Source: CAVZTA01 sp963778025
Lineage (GTDB): Bacteria > Chloroflexota > Limnocylindria > Limnocylindrales > CSP1-4
NCBI GenBank assembly: GCA_963778025.1
Contig: CAVZTA010000003.1
Coordinates: forward strand, 310,001-374,000
Direction of reading: 5' to 3'
Length of the DNA stretch: 64,000 bases
Position 1 is the stretch's first letter, and each line of letters opens with the position of its first letter. A model generated the notes under the pieces. It was given only the letters and a program-made list of their open reading frames with translations. It searched no databases and was not told the DNA's origin. A program made the translations under genes and the position numbers. Of the stretch, positions 12,651-21,133 are shown piece after piece.

Positions 12651-13901
12651 TCAGCGAACGGACCGGAACGACGCGCGGAGCTCCTGCGTGAAGACCTCGG
12701 GCTCCTCCCACGCGGCGAAGTGGCCGCCCTTGGGGGCCTCGTTGAAGTAGGTCAGGTTCGGGTAGACCTTCTCGGCCCAGCTGCGCGGGGCCTTGAAGAG
12801 CTCCTCCGGGAAGACCGTGAACCCCGTCGGCACCTTGAGCTCCGGCGGCTTCTGCCCGGACGCGAGGGCGGCCACGATGGTCTGGAAGTTCTCCCAGTAC
12901 AGCCGCGCCGCCGACGTCGACGTGTTGGTCAGCCAGTAGACCGTGATGTTGTCGAGGACGTGGTCTCGGGTGAGGCCCCCGGTCGGCTGGCCATCGAGGA
13001 ACGCCTTCGAGATCTTCGCGTAGCTGTCGGGGTCGTGGTCGATGATCCAGGCAGCCATCGCGAGGGGATCCATCGAGCCGTAGCCGATCGTCTGCGGCTT
13101 GGTGTTCATCTCGGCGATGTACCCGGCCCGGAAGGTTCGCTCGATCCCGGCGAGCGCCTCGGGCTCCTTTTCGGCTCGCGAGGCGATGACGCCGACCACC
13201 GCGCGCTTGACGAGGCCCATCGCGAACGTGTCGCCGAAGAGCGCCGCTCCGACCTCGGTCGGGAATGCGCTGAGGAGGTTGAGGTGGATCCCGATCAGCC
13301 CGGCGGGCGCCTGGCGCGCCATCGCGTCGGTGACGGTCGCGCCCTGGTCGCCGCCCTGTGCCACGTACCGCGTGTAGCCGAGACGCGTCATCAGCTCTGC
13401 CCAGGCCTGGGCGATCCGGTTGCCGGTCCAGCCCAGCTCGGTCGGCTGGTCCGAGAACCCGAAGCCCGGCATCGACGGGATCACGACGTCGAACGCGTCG
13501 GCCTCGGTCCCGCCGTACGCGGTCGGGTCGGTGAGGGGGCCGATGACGTCAAGCATCTCGATGACCGAGCCTGGCCAGCCGTGGGTGATGATCAGCGGTA
13601 GCGCATTCTCGTGACGTGACTTGACGTGGATGAAGTGGATGTCAACGCCGTCGATCTGCGTCTTGAACTGCGGAAGGCCGTTCAGCCTCGACTCGACCTT
13701 GCGCCAGTCGTACTCGTTCGCCCAATAGTTCGCGAGGGCCTGGAGCGTCGCGAGCTGGACGCCCTGGGAGGCATCCGCGACGAGCTCCTTGGTGGGAAAG
13801 CGCGCCGCGGCCAGGCGGCGACGCAGGTCATCGAGCTCCGCCTGCGGGATCTCGATCCGGAACGGGTGGATGGCTGCGGGCGCGTCGAGGGTCATCGTCA
13901 T
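12651..13901 (-). CDS. Epoxide hydrolase with EHN domain (tandem copy 1)
   Basis: 416 residues from ATG 13901, preceded by GGAGAG. The N-terminal EHN domain starts at PFRIEIPQAELDDLRRRL; the alpha/beta-hydrolase core has the oxyanion motif ITHGWPGS, the nucleophile Asp in YVAQGGDQGATV and the catalytic His in KGGHFAAWEEP near the C-terminus. Such enzymes open epoxide rings to diols through an Asp ester intermediate, used in detoxification or terpenoid and aromatic breakdown. It is the third gene in transcription order of a tandem triplet of paralogues, and the frame is intact. The substrate cannot be read from sequence. Confidence 0.92.
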   Translation of the reverse strand: MTMTLDAPAAIHPFRIEIPQAELDDLRRRLAAARFPTKELVADASQGVQLATLQALANYWANEYDWRKVESRLNGLPQFKTQIDGVDIHFIHVKSRHENALPLIITHGWPGSVIEMLDVIGPLTDPTAYGGTEADAFDVVIPSMPGFGFSDQPTELGWTGNRIAQAWAELMTRLGYTRYVAQGGDQGATVTDAMARQAPAGLIGIHLNLLSAFPTEVGAALFGDTFAMGLVKRAVVGVIASRAEKEPEALAGIERTFRAGYIAEMNTKPQTIGYGSMDPLAMAAWIIDHDPDSYAKISKAFLDGQPTGGLTRDHVLDNITVYWLTNTSTSAARLYWENFQTIVAALASGQKPPELKVPTGFTVFPEELFKAPRSWAEKVYPNLTYFNEAPKGGHFAAWEEPEVFTQELRASFRSVR

Positions 13902-13945
13902 GTCAGCTCTCCTTGGTCGTGTCGGTGACGGAGTGGTTCCGCGGG

Positions 13946-15147
13946 TCAGCGAAGCGATCGGAACGCAGCACGCACCTCCTCCGCGAAGATCTCGCGGCTC
14001 CTCCCAGGCGGCGAAGTGGCCGCCCCGTTCGGCCTTGTGGAAGTACGCGACGTGCGGATACGACTTCTCGACCCAGCTGCGCGGGACGACGAAGATCTCG
14101 CCCGGGAACGCCGTGAAGCCGACGGGGATCGGGACCGGCGGCGGCGGCGTCCCGGCGAACATCGCCTGGAGGCGCGCCCGCTCCCAGTACGAGCGCGCGG
14201 CGGACGCGCCCGTCCCGGTCAGCCAGTAGAGCGAGATGTTGTCGACCACGCGCTCGCGGGTGAGGCCACCCACCGGCTGCCGCTCGACGAAGGCGCGCGC
14301 GATCTTGTAGTAGGCGTCCGTGTCGTGATCGAGCATCCAGGCCGCGAGCGCGATGGGTGAGTCGAGCAGGGCGTAGCCGATGGTCTGCGGCCGGGTCGCC
14401 TGTTCCTGGAAGTACCCGGATCCAGTCGCCCGGAACGTCGCGGTCTGCTCCAGGACGACGCGGTCCTCGTCGGTCGGCGGGTCCGACGCGAGCATCACGC
14501 CCGCGAGCGCCGTGACCAGCAGGTTCATGTGGATGCCAAGGAGCCCGTCTGGCGCCTGGCGCCCCATCGTGTCGGTCACCGCCGCGCCGACGTCGCCCCC
14601 CTGGGCGACGTAGCGGTCGTACCCCAGCCGGTGCATGAGCGTGTCCCACGCCTGCCCGGTGTGCGCGGTGTCCCAGCCGAGCTCCGTCGGCTCGGCCGAG
14701 AAGCCGTACCCGGGCAGCGACGGGAGCACAAGATGGAAGGCGTCCTCGGCGCGCCCGCCGTGCGCAGTGGGGTCCGTCAGCGGGCCGATCGAGCCCAAGG
14801 AGCTCGACGACCGAGCCCGGCCAGCCGTGGGTCATGATCAGCGGCAGCGCGCCCTCGTGCTTCGACCGCACGTGGATGAAATGGATGTCGAGCCCGTCGA
14901 TCTCGGTCACGAACTGGGGGAGCGCGTTGAGCTCCGCTTCGAGCCGCCGCCAGTCGTACTCGGTCGTCCAGTAGTTCGCGAGTGCCTGCACGGTCGCGAG
15001 CTGGACGCCCTGCGAGCGGTCGTCGACCAGCTCCTTCGTGGGCCATCGCGTGGCCACGATCCGCCGCCGGAGCTCATCAAGCTCTGCCTGCGGGATGTCG
15101 ATGTGGAACGGGCGGATGGCCGACCCGGCGTCGATCGTCAGGCTCAT
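13946..15147 (-). CDS. Epoxide hydrolase with EHN domain (tandem copy 2; frame-split near 14795 and 14000)
   Basis: About 400 residues if two one-base frame changes are bridged. It starts at ATG 15147 (PFHIDIPQAELDELRRRI) and reaches the oxyanion motif MTHGWPGSVVELL. Near 14795 a GGG run, where GG is expected, shifts the frame; the second segment then gives the nucleophile in YVAQGGDVGAAV and the His in RGGHFAAWEEP. Near 14000 a further extra base hides the normal ending EIFAEEVRAAFRSLR, which stops at TGA 13948-13946. The ending matches both sister genes, which supports the reconstruction. Both splits look like sequence error; a true pseudogene cannot be excluded. Confidence 0.85.
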
Positions 15148-15159
15148 CGAACATTCCCT

Positions 15160-16383
15160 TCAGCGCAGCGACCGGAAGGCCGCGCGGACCTCGGTCGTGA
15201 ACAGCTCGGGTTCCTGCCACGCGGCGAAGTGGTTGCCGCGATCGAGCTCGTGGAAGTAGCTGAGCTTCGGATACGCCCCTTCCGCCCAGCTCCGCGGCGC
15301 CTGGTAGAGCTCACGCGGGAAGACGCTCACCGCCGCCGGCACCGTCACGCCCTTGCGGTCGAAGAACGCGAGCGTGTTCTCCCAGTACAGCCGGCCCGAG
15401 GAGATCCCCGTGTTCGTGAACCAGGTGAGCGTGATGTTGTCGAGGACCTCGTCCCGGCTGAGGTTGCCCACCGGCTTGCCCGCGAACGCGCTCGCGATGT
15501 CCTCGAGGCTGAGCGCGTCGTGGTCGAGCATCCACGCCGCCAGCGCGACCGGAGAGTCCGCCAGCCCGTACAGGGTCTGCGGCCGGTTGCTCATCTCGAC
15601 GGAGTACCCGAGACCTTTCGTGAACAGGAACCACAGGCGGTCGTAGCCGCGCTGTTCCTCGGGCGACAGCCCCGTCGGCTTCGGGTCACCGGAACCCAGG
15701 ACGTTCGACGCGAGCGTCTTGTTGATGGCCGTGGGGACCGTCCCGGGCATGTTCGAGTGGATGCCGAGCAGTCCCGCCGGCGCCTTCGAGCCCATGACGT
15801 CGGTGATCTGGGCGCCCCAGTCGCCACCCTGGGCGACGTACCGCGTGTACCCGAGTCGCTCCATCAGCGCGATCCACGCGTCGGCGATGTGGACGGGACC
15901 CCAGCCCGTCGTCGACGGCTTTTCGGAGTACCCGTAGCCCGGCATCGACGGGATCACGAGATGGAATGCGTCGCTGGCATCCCCGCCATGCGCCACAGGG
16001 TCGGCGAGCGGGCCGGCCACGTTGAGCATCTCCACGACCGAACCCGGCCAGCCGTGCGTGATCAGCAGCGGCAGGGCGTCGGGATCCGGCGACGTGACGT
16101 GGATGAAGTGGATGTCCAGGTCGTCGATGCGCGTCAGGAACTGCGGCAGCGCGTTCAGGCGTGCCTCGACCCGGCGCATGTCGTACTCGTCGCGCCAGTA
16201 CGCCACGAGCTGCTGCATCGTCGCCAGCGGGACACCCTGCGAGTGATCCGCGACGGTTTCCTTCTCGGGCCAGCGTGTGTCGGCGAGCCGTCGTTTCAGG
16301 TCGTCGATGTCCGCCTGCGGGATCTCGACACGGAAGGGCCGGATCGCGGTCGAGCCGCTGGTCGCGACCGTGGCAAGGGTCAT
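15160..16383 (-). CDS. Epoxide hydrolase with EHN domain (tandem copy 3, promoter-proximal)
   Basis: 407 residues from ATG 16383, preceded by AGGAGG. Domain order is as in its neighbours: EHN domain (FRVEIPQADIDDLKRRL), oxyanion LITHGWPGS, nucleophile Asp in YVAQGGDWGAQI (the classical GGDWG form) and catalytic His in RGNHFAAWQEP. It is the first gene of the leftward triplet. The 100 bp upstream carry a palindromic operator-like site at 16450-16478. The three copies differ at the residue before the nucleophile elbow glycine (W, V, Q), so they probably differ in substrate range (inference). Confidence 0.92.
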   Translation of the reverse strand: MTLATVATSGSTAIRPFRVEIPQADIDDLKRRLADTRWPEKETVADHSQGVPLATMQQLVAYWRDEYDMRRVEARLNALPQFLTRIDDLDIHFIHVTSPDPDALPLLITHGWPGSVVEMLNVAGPLADPVAHGGDASDAFHLVIPSMPGYGYSEKPSTTGWGPVHIADAWIALMERLGYTRYVAQGGDWGAQITDVMGSKAPAGLLGIHSNMPGTVPTAINKTLASNVLGSGDPKPTGLSPEEQRGYDRLWFLFTKGLGYSVEMSNRPQTLYGLADSPVALAAWMLDHDALSLEDIASAFAGKPVGNLSRDEVLDNITLTWFTNTGISSGRLYWENTLAFFDRKGVTVPAAVSVFPRELYQAPRSWAEGAYPKLSYFHELDRGNHFAAWQEPELFTTEVRAAFRSLR

Positions 16384-16449
16384 CTCGGTCCTCCTGGGGA
16401 CGACGATGCGGGCAGGTCCCGATGCTCTTCCCCGGATCTGGGGGATGTC

Positions 16450-16478
16450 GCCAGTCGGATGACTGGCCCGGTGACTGG
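16450..16478 (-). promoter_or_regulatory. Operator-like site upstream of the epoxide hydrolase triplet
   Basis: Read in the gene direction, the site is CCAGTC, six bases, then CCAGTCATCCGACTGGC. The second part is a perfect 7-bp inverted repeat with a 4-bp spacer (GCCAGTC/GACTGGC), and the two CCAGTC half-sites are 12 bp apart. The same arrangement, same spacing and same orientation recur at 19708-19736, and the core recurs at 28207-28270. It lies 67-95 bp upstream of the start codon at 16383. A regulator binding site is inferred from this conservation. Confidence 0.6.
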
Positions 16479-16483
16479 TTGGT

Positions 16484-18642
16484 CTACGGGGTGGATGCGG
16501 GCGCGGCCGCAATGGGCCCGGCGCTGCCGTCGGTCGCGGCGATGCCCAGGCCGACGGCGACCGGGGCGGCGCCACCGGCGGATGCCGATGCCAGCTCCGC
16601 GAGCCGGTCACCCGACACCATCTCCTTGGCGACCAGCTCGCTGGCGACGGCGTCGAGGACCGCGCGGTGCGCCGAGAGCACCGCCGTGGCTCGATCGCGC
16701 GCGTCGTCGAGCAGCTCGGCCACCGCGGCGTCGATGCGCGCGGCGGTCGCCTCGGCGTATTCCCTGGGGGCGGCGATCTCCCGACCCAGGAACGGGTCGC
16801 GCTCGCCGACGTTGTAGGACACCGGACCGAGCTCGTCGCTCATGCCCCACAGGCCGACCATCCGCCGGGCGAGGTCGGTCGCGGCCTTCAGGTCGCTCTC
16901 CGCACCGGTCGTCGGCTGCCCGAACACGAGCTCCTCGGCGGCGCGTCCACCGAGCTGGACCGCGAGGCGCGCCAGCAGGGTCTCGCGGCTGTAGTTGCGG
17001 CGGTCCTCCTCGGGTCGCTGCTGCGTGACGCCGAGCGCGCGGCCGTGCGGCACGATCGAGACCTTCTGGACCGGGTCTGCCCCCGGGGTGAGCTGCGCGA
17101 CGAGCGCGTGGCCCCCTTCGTGGTACGCGACGAGCCGCCGCTCCTCGGGGAGGGTCAGCGCGGGCTGGCGTGTGCCCAGGAGGATCTTGTCCAGGCTCTC
17201 CTCGAATTCGGCGAGTCCGACGGTCTCCCGGCCTTTCCGGGCCGCCAGCAGCGCCGCCTCGTTCGCGAGATTCGCGAGGTCGGCGCCGGCGAAACCGGGC
17301 GTCTGCCGCGCGATCGTCGCGAGGTCGACATCGGCCGCCAACGGGATTCCTCGCGTGTGGATCCGCAGGATCGCCTCACGACCCGGGCGGTCCGGATAGC
17401 CGACGGTGACCTGGCGGTCGAACCGCCCGGGCCGAAGCAGCGCCTGGTCGAGGACGTCCGGACGGTTCGTCGCCGCGATGACGATGACGCTGGTCGAGGC
17501 GTCGAAGCCGTCCATCTCGGCGAGCAGCTGGTTGAGCGTCTGCTCCCGCTCGTCGTTGCCGCCGCCCAGCCCAGCCCCGCGTTGTCGTCCGACCGCATCG
17601 ATCTCGTCGACGAAGATGATCGACGGTGCGGTCTCCTTGGCACGCTTGAACAGGTCGCGCACGCGCGACGCGCCCACGCCCACGAACAGCTCCACGAACT
17701 CCGACGCGGTGATGCTGTAGAACGGGACGCGGGCTTCGCCGGCCACGGAGCGGGCGAGCAGGGTCTTGCCGGTGCCCGGCGGCCCGATGAGCAGCACGCC
17801 GCGCGGCAGGCGCGCCCCGAGCTTCTGATAGCGGGCGGGGTCGCGCAGGAAATCCACGACCTCCAGGAGCTCGGTCTTCGCCTCGTCCTCGCCGGCGACG
17901 TCGCCGAACGTGACGTTCGGACGTTCCTCGTTGTAGAGCCGCGCATTCGACCGGCCGATCCCGAGGATCCCCGACTGGCTGCGCTGCGCTTGCCGGGCGG
18001 AGTAGGCGAAGAACCCGAGGAGGAGCACGACGGGCAAGAGGTTGAGGGCCAGCCCGATGACGGTACTCAGGAGCGAACCCCGTGCCGTCCGGTCGACGGC
18101 CGAGACGACCACGCCGTGCGTATCGAGCAGCGGCAAGAGGGCCGGGTCACCGTCGGGCGGGATCACGGTGGTGAACGAGGTGAAGCTGGCGGGCGGCGTC
18201 GATGCCGAGTTGCTCGGGGCGGCGCTCGGGCGGCGCTCGGCGCGGCCGACGCACCCGGAGTACCCGATGCGGGCGGCCACACGACGGGCTGCGCGAACGT
18301 GCCGCTCACACCCTGGCCGTCGATCTGGACACTGGCGACGTTGTCCGCCTTCGTCTGGGACAGGAACTCCGAGTACGGGATCGCGGCGACGGACGGCGCG
18401 CCGACATCCATGAACAGCACGAGGTTCCAGATGAGCAGCACGACGAGTGTGGCCACCCACGACCACCATCGCGGGAACCGTGGTCGTCCGGGTGTCGACG
18501 GCCCCGCGCCAGGTTGCGGCGGGATGGGCGGCCGCTCGCGAGCGGGCGGCCCCATCGGCCGCTTCCCGTCCTTCGGGGCGGGCGTCGCATCGCGACGTCC
18601 CGAACCATCGCGGGCCTTGGCGGTCGGCAGCTCGTCGGTCAT
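16484..18642 (-). CDS. ftsH: ATP-dependent zinc metalloprotease FtsH (frame-split near 18225)
   Basis: Membrane-bound AAA+ protease that degrades unassembled or damaged membrane proteins and some regulators. It starts at ATG 18642 with a proline-rich cytosolic tail, then TM1 (WVATLVVLLIWNLVLFMDVG) and a periplasmic region; the frame changes near 18225 inside an Ala/Ser/Pro-rich stretch. The second segment has TM2 (LPVVLLLGFFAYSA), Walker A GPPGTGKT, Walker B IIFVDEID, the arginine-finger region and the zinc site HEGGH. The combined length is about 719 residues, longer than typical because of the tail and the linker after TM1. The split lies in low-complexity sequence, so an error there is likely. 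The stop at 16484 leaves 100 bp for the epoxide hydrolase promoter. Confidence 0.9.
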
Positions 18643-18688
18643 CGGAACAGCCCGTTCTCTCTGGTGGCGTGGGGCGGCTCGAGGTCGA

Positions 18689-19661
18689 TCAGCGGATGGC
18701 AGCGAGGTCCGGTGCGGGCGAGCGCACGCCGGGGTCGTCCCGATACGGCGCGAGGAACGCCGTCACCGCTGCCAGGAGCTCGGTCGGCGCCTGCTCCGCG
18801 ACCCAGTGGCCGCTCGGCAAGACGGCGCCCTGGACGTCGTCGGCGACCGCGCGCATCGTCTGCTCGGCGTTCATGCCGCCACTCTCGCTGCCGCCCATGG
18901 CGAGGACCGGCAGCGTGAGCCGCGTCGTCATGCGCTGCTCGTTCTGCTTCGCCGACGTCGGGATCGCCCGATAGAACTCGAACGAGCCCCGAAGCGCCTC
19001 CGCGTCGCCCGCCAGCCGGTCGATGTAGTACGCGATGGTCTCGGGAGGCAGCTTCCGCGACCCGGCCGACGCCGCGAACTCGGCGCCGAAGAAGATCGCC
19101 TCGCGTCCCGTGACGAGCTGCTCGTTGATGGTTTGGAGCTGGTTGAAGGCGAGATGCCACAGACGGTCGTTGAGACCCGGGGGCAGGAGCAGGGGCGGTG
19201 ACGGCGTGATCCCGGGAAGGAACGCTTCCGAGACGATCAGACGGGCGACGCGATCGGCATGGTCGGCGGCGACGGCATGCGCGATGGGCATCCCGGTGTC
19301 CGTGCCGTAGATCGCGAACCTCGGGTGGCCCAGGCGGTCCATGAGCGCGACCAGGTCGTTGGCGAGGGATGCCGTGTCGTAGCCCGTCCGCGGCTTGTCG
19401 GACAGGCCGATGCCGCGCTGGTCGACGGCGATCACCGTGAACTCGCGGGCGAGCGCCGGCATGACCATCCGCCACGCGTACCAGGTCTGTGGCCACCCGT
19501 GGACGAGCAGCAGCGGCGGTCCGTCGCCACCGATCACGGCATGCAGTCGAACGCTCGCCGGCCTCGATGAAGCGGCTGGCGAAGACATCCGTGAACCCGC
19601 CCGGCAGGTCGGGCGCCCCCAAGACCGATCCGGGGCCGCTCGGCATGGCTGTGGTGTCCAT
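18689..19661 (-). CDS. Epoxide hydrolase/dehalogenase-like alpha/beta hydrolase (frame-split near 19557)
   Basis: About 323 residues. ATG 19661 has a strong AAGGAGG upstream. The first frame reads LPGGFTDVFASRFIEAGE; after removal of one base near 19557 it continues VRLHAVIGGDGPPLLLVHGW. The nucleophile is an Asp in YGTDTGMPIAHAVA, not a Ser, and the catalytic His is probably in SGHWVAEQAP. This pattern is that of soluble epoxide hydrolases and haloalkane dehalogenases. Its promoter carries the same operator-like motif as the epoxide hydrolase triplet, which suggests co-regulation. It lies 46 bp upstream of ftsH on the same strand. Confidence 0.85.
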
Positions 19662-19707
19662 CACGTACCTCCTTGATCGATCGTTGGCCATGGGCGTCGC
19701 TGAAAGC

Positions 19708-19736
19708 GCCGGTCGGATGACTGGTTCGCCGACTGG
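19708..19736 (-). promoter_or_regulatory. Second copy of the operator-like site, upstream of the 19661 hydrolase
   Basis: In gene direction it reads CCAGTC, six bases, CCAGTCATCCGACCGGC. Half-site spacing (12 bp), order and orientation match 16450-16478 exactly, while the six spacer bases differ, which argues for selection on the motif. It lies 47-75 bp upstream of the ATG at 19661. Confidence 0.6.
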
Positions 19737-19879
19737 TCGCGGCCATCCCAGGCCTCGACGTCCTGCTTGACCGGCGCCACGATGGTCACCGACGCTCATT
19801 CCGCAGAAGGACCAGTGTGTCTGACGGGCGCGAACGCAGGAGCGCCTGGCCGATGCTCGTCCTCGATGCGAACCGACGC

Positions 19880-19994
19880 GTTCGGGGCGACGTTCGCGTC
19901 GTGCGCACGGTTCGCCGATGGCGATGGCAACGCCTGGGTCTTCGAAGAGGTCGGCCCATCGGCCGATCGCGGAGGCAACGGACACGCCACGTAG
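19880..19994 (+). pseudogene. Remnant of a VOC (glyoxalase-like) protein, C-terminal end only
   Basis: The frame reads GATFASCARFADGDGNAWVF followed by EEVG and stops at 19994. This matches the last 30 residues of VOC-family proteins and is close to the intact gene at 26890-27333 (SYGSFARFQDPDGNGWVLQE). No N-terminal VOC sequence was found upstream: only about 200 bp separate it from the divergent hydrolase and its operator. It therefore appears to be a fragment left by deletion, with the alpha/beta hydrolase gene at 20040 starting 45 bp later. A one-base shift could hide a little more of it upstream. Confidence 0.45.
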
Positions 19995-20039
19995 CGGCAG
20001 CGAGTCATCTCGACCATCGACGAGGAAGGAGTGTCAACG

Positions 20040-20954
20040 ATGACGACGACCACGCAGGGAGAGGCGCCCGAGGATCCCAAGGCGCAGGAGCGCCTCAGCG
20101 CAGCCCTCGAAGCGACGCCGATCACCGATCGCGAGCTCCAGCAGATCGAGCGCGCGAATGCGACCACGGCGCGACCGGTGGTCTTCATCCACGGGCTGTG
20201 GTTGCTGCCCTCCAGCTGGGACCGCTGGGCGGCGCTGTTCGAGGAGGCCGGATACGTCGCGTTGACGCCGGACTGGCCGGACGATCCGGCGACCGTCGAC
20301 GATGCCCGGGCGAACCCCAAGGCGCTCGCCAGGAAGACGCTCAAGCAAGTCGCCGATCACACGACCCGGATCATCCATGCGTTGCACACGAAGCCCGTCG
20401 TGATGGGGCACTCGACCGGGGGCCTGCTGGCGGAGATGATCGCCGGCGGAGGTCTCTCGGCAGCCACGGTCGCGATCGACCCCGGCGTCTTCCGCGGGGT
20501 CCTGCCGCTGCCCTTCTCGGTGCTCAAGAACGTGGGTCCGTTCCTGGTCGACCCGCGGACGCGCGGCAGGGCGATCACGCTCACGTTCGACCAGTTCGAA
20601 TACGGCTGGGCGAACGCGTTGGACGAGCAGGAGGGTCGGGAGCTCTACGACACCTTCCATGTCGCCGCGTCGGGGATCTCGCTCGTGCAGATGGGCAATG
20701 CGAACCTCAACCCGTGGACCGAGGCCAAGGTGGACACCAAGAACCCCGACCGGGGTCCGCTCCTGATCATCGATGGCGAGAAGGACAACACGGTGCCCTG
20801 GGCGATCGCGAACGCGGCGTACAAGCGGCAGCAGCGCAATCCCGGGGTGACGGAGATCGTGAAGGTCCCGAACCGAGGCCACTCCCTGACGATCGACCAT
20901 GGCTGGCGAGAGGTGGCCGAGATCGCGCTCGCGTTCGTCAAGCGATTCGCCTAG
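20040..20954 (+). CDS. Alpha/beta hydrolase, Ser nucleophile
   Basis: 304 residues from ATG 20040, with AGGAAGGAG 8 bp upstream; this decides the start over the GTG at 20031. The oxyanion motif is VVFIHGLWLLPSSW, the nucleophile Ser is in MGHSTGG near residue 125, an acidic residue is in IDGEKDNTVPW and the His is in NRGHSLTIDHGW. The N-terminal 40 residues are an extra helical segment. The cytoplasmic enzyme resembles lysophospholipase/esterase-like proteins; the substrate is unknown. The sequence GAGTCATCTCGACC at 20011-20024 weakly resembles the operator motif of the neighbouring hydrolases but lacks the CC half-site. Confidence 0.85.
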   Translation: MTTTTQGEAPEDPKAQERLSAALEATPITDRELQQIERANATTARPVVFIHGLWLLPSSWDRWAALFEEAGYVALTPDWPDDPATVDDARANPKALARKTLKQVADHTTRIIHALHTKPVVMGHSTGGLLAEMIAGGGLSAATVAIDPGVFRGVLPLPFSVLKNVGPFLVDPRTRGRAITLTFDQFEYGWANALDEQEGRELYDTFHVAASGISLVQMGNANLNPWTEAKVDTKNPDRGPLLIIDGEKDNTVPWAIANAAYKRQQRNPGVTEIVKVPNRGHSLTIDHGWREVAEIALAFVKRFA

Positions 20955-20965
20955 TCCTGACGCTG

Positions 20966-21001
20966 GCACCAGACGGACGGGGCCACGCCTCCGTCTGGTG
21001 C
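20966..21001 (+). terminator. Hairpin terminator after the 20040 hydrolase gene
   Basis: GCACCAGACGGA pairs perfectly with TCCGTCTGGTGC across a 12-base loop, starting 11 bp after the stop codon. The tail is only TTCTC, so it is a weak intrinsic terminator at best. Confidence 0.6.
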
Positions 21002-21133
21002 TTCTCGAAGCCCGCCTTCGCCTCGTCGGTCGCGACCATCGTTGGAGGCTGATGCGCGTCACGTGATGGAACCGACTGGACGGCCGGAGTACGCTCACGA
21101 CTCCGTCGGCTCAAGTGGGTGCGGCCCAGCATC

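Noticed and set aside
12651..14798. A single 715-residue protein with two epoxide hydrolase domains
   Set aside because: The fusion arises because frame changes at 14795 and 14000 put the second half of one gene in frame with the next. The restored stop at 13946 and the strong start at 13901 show two genes.
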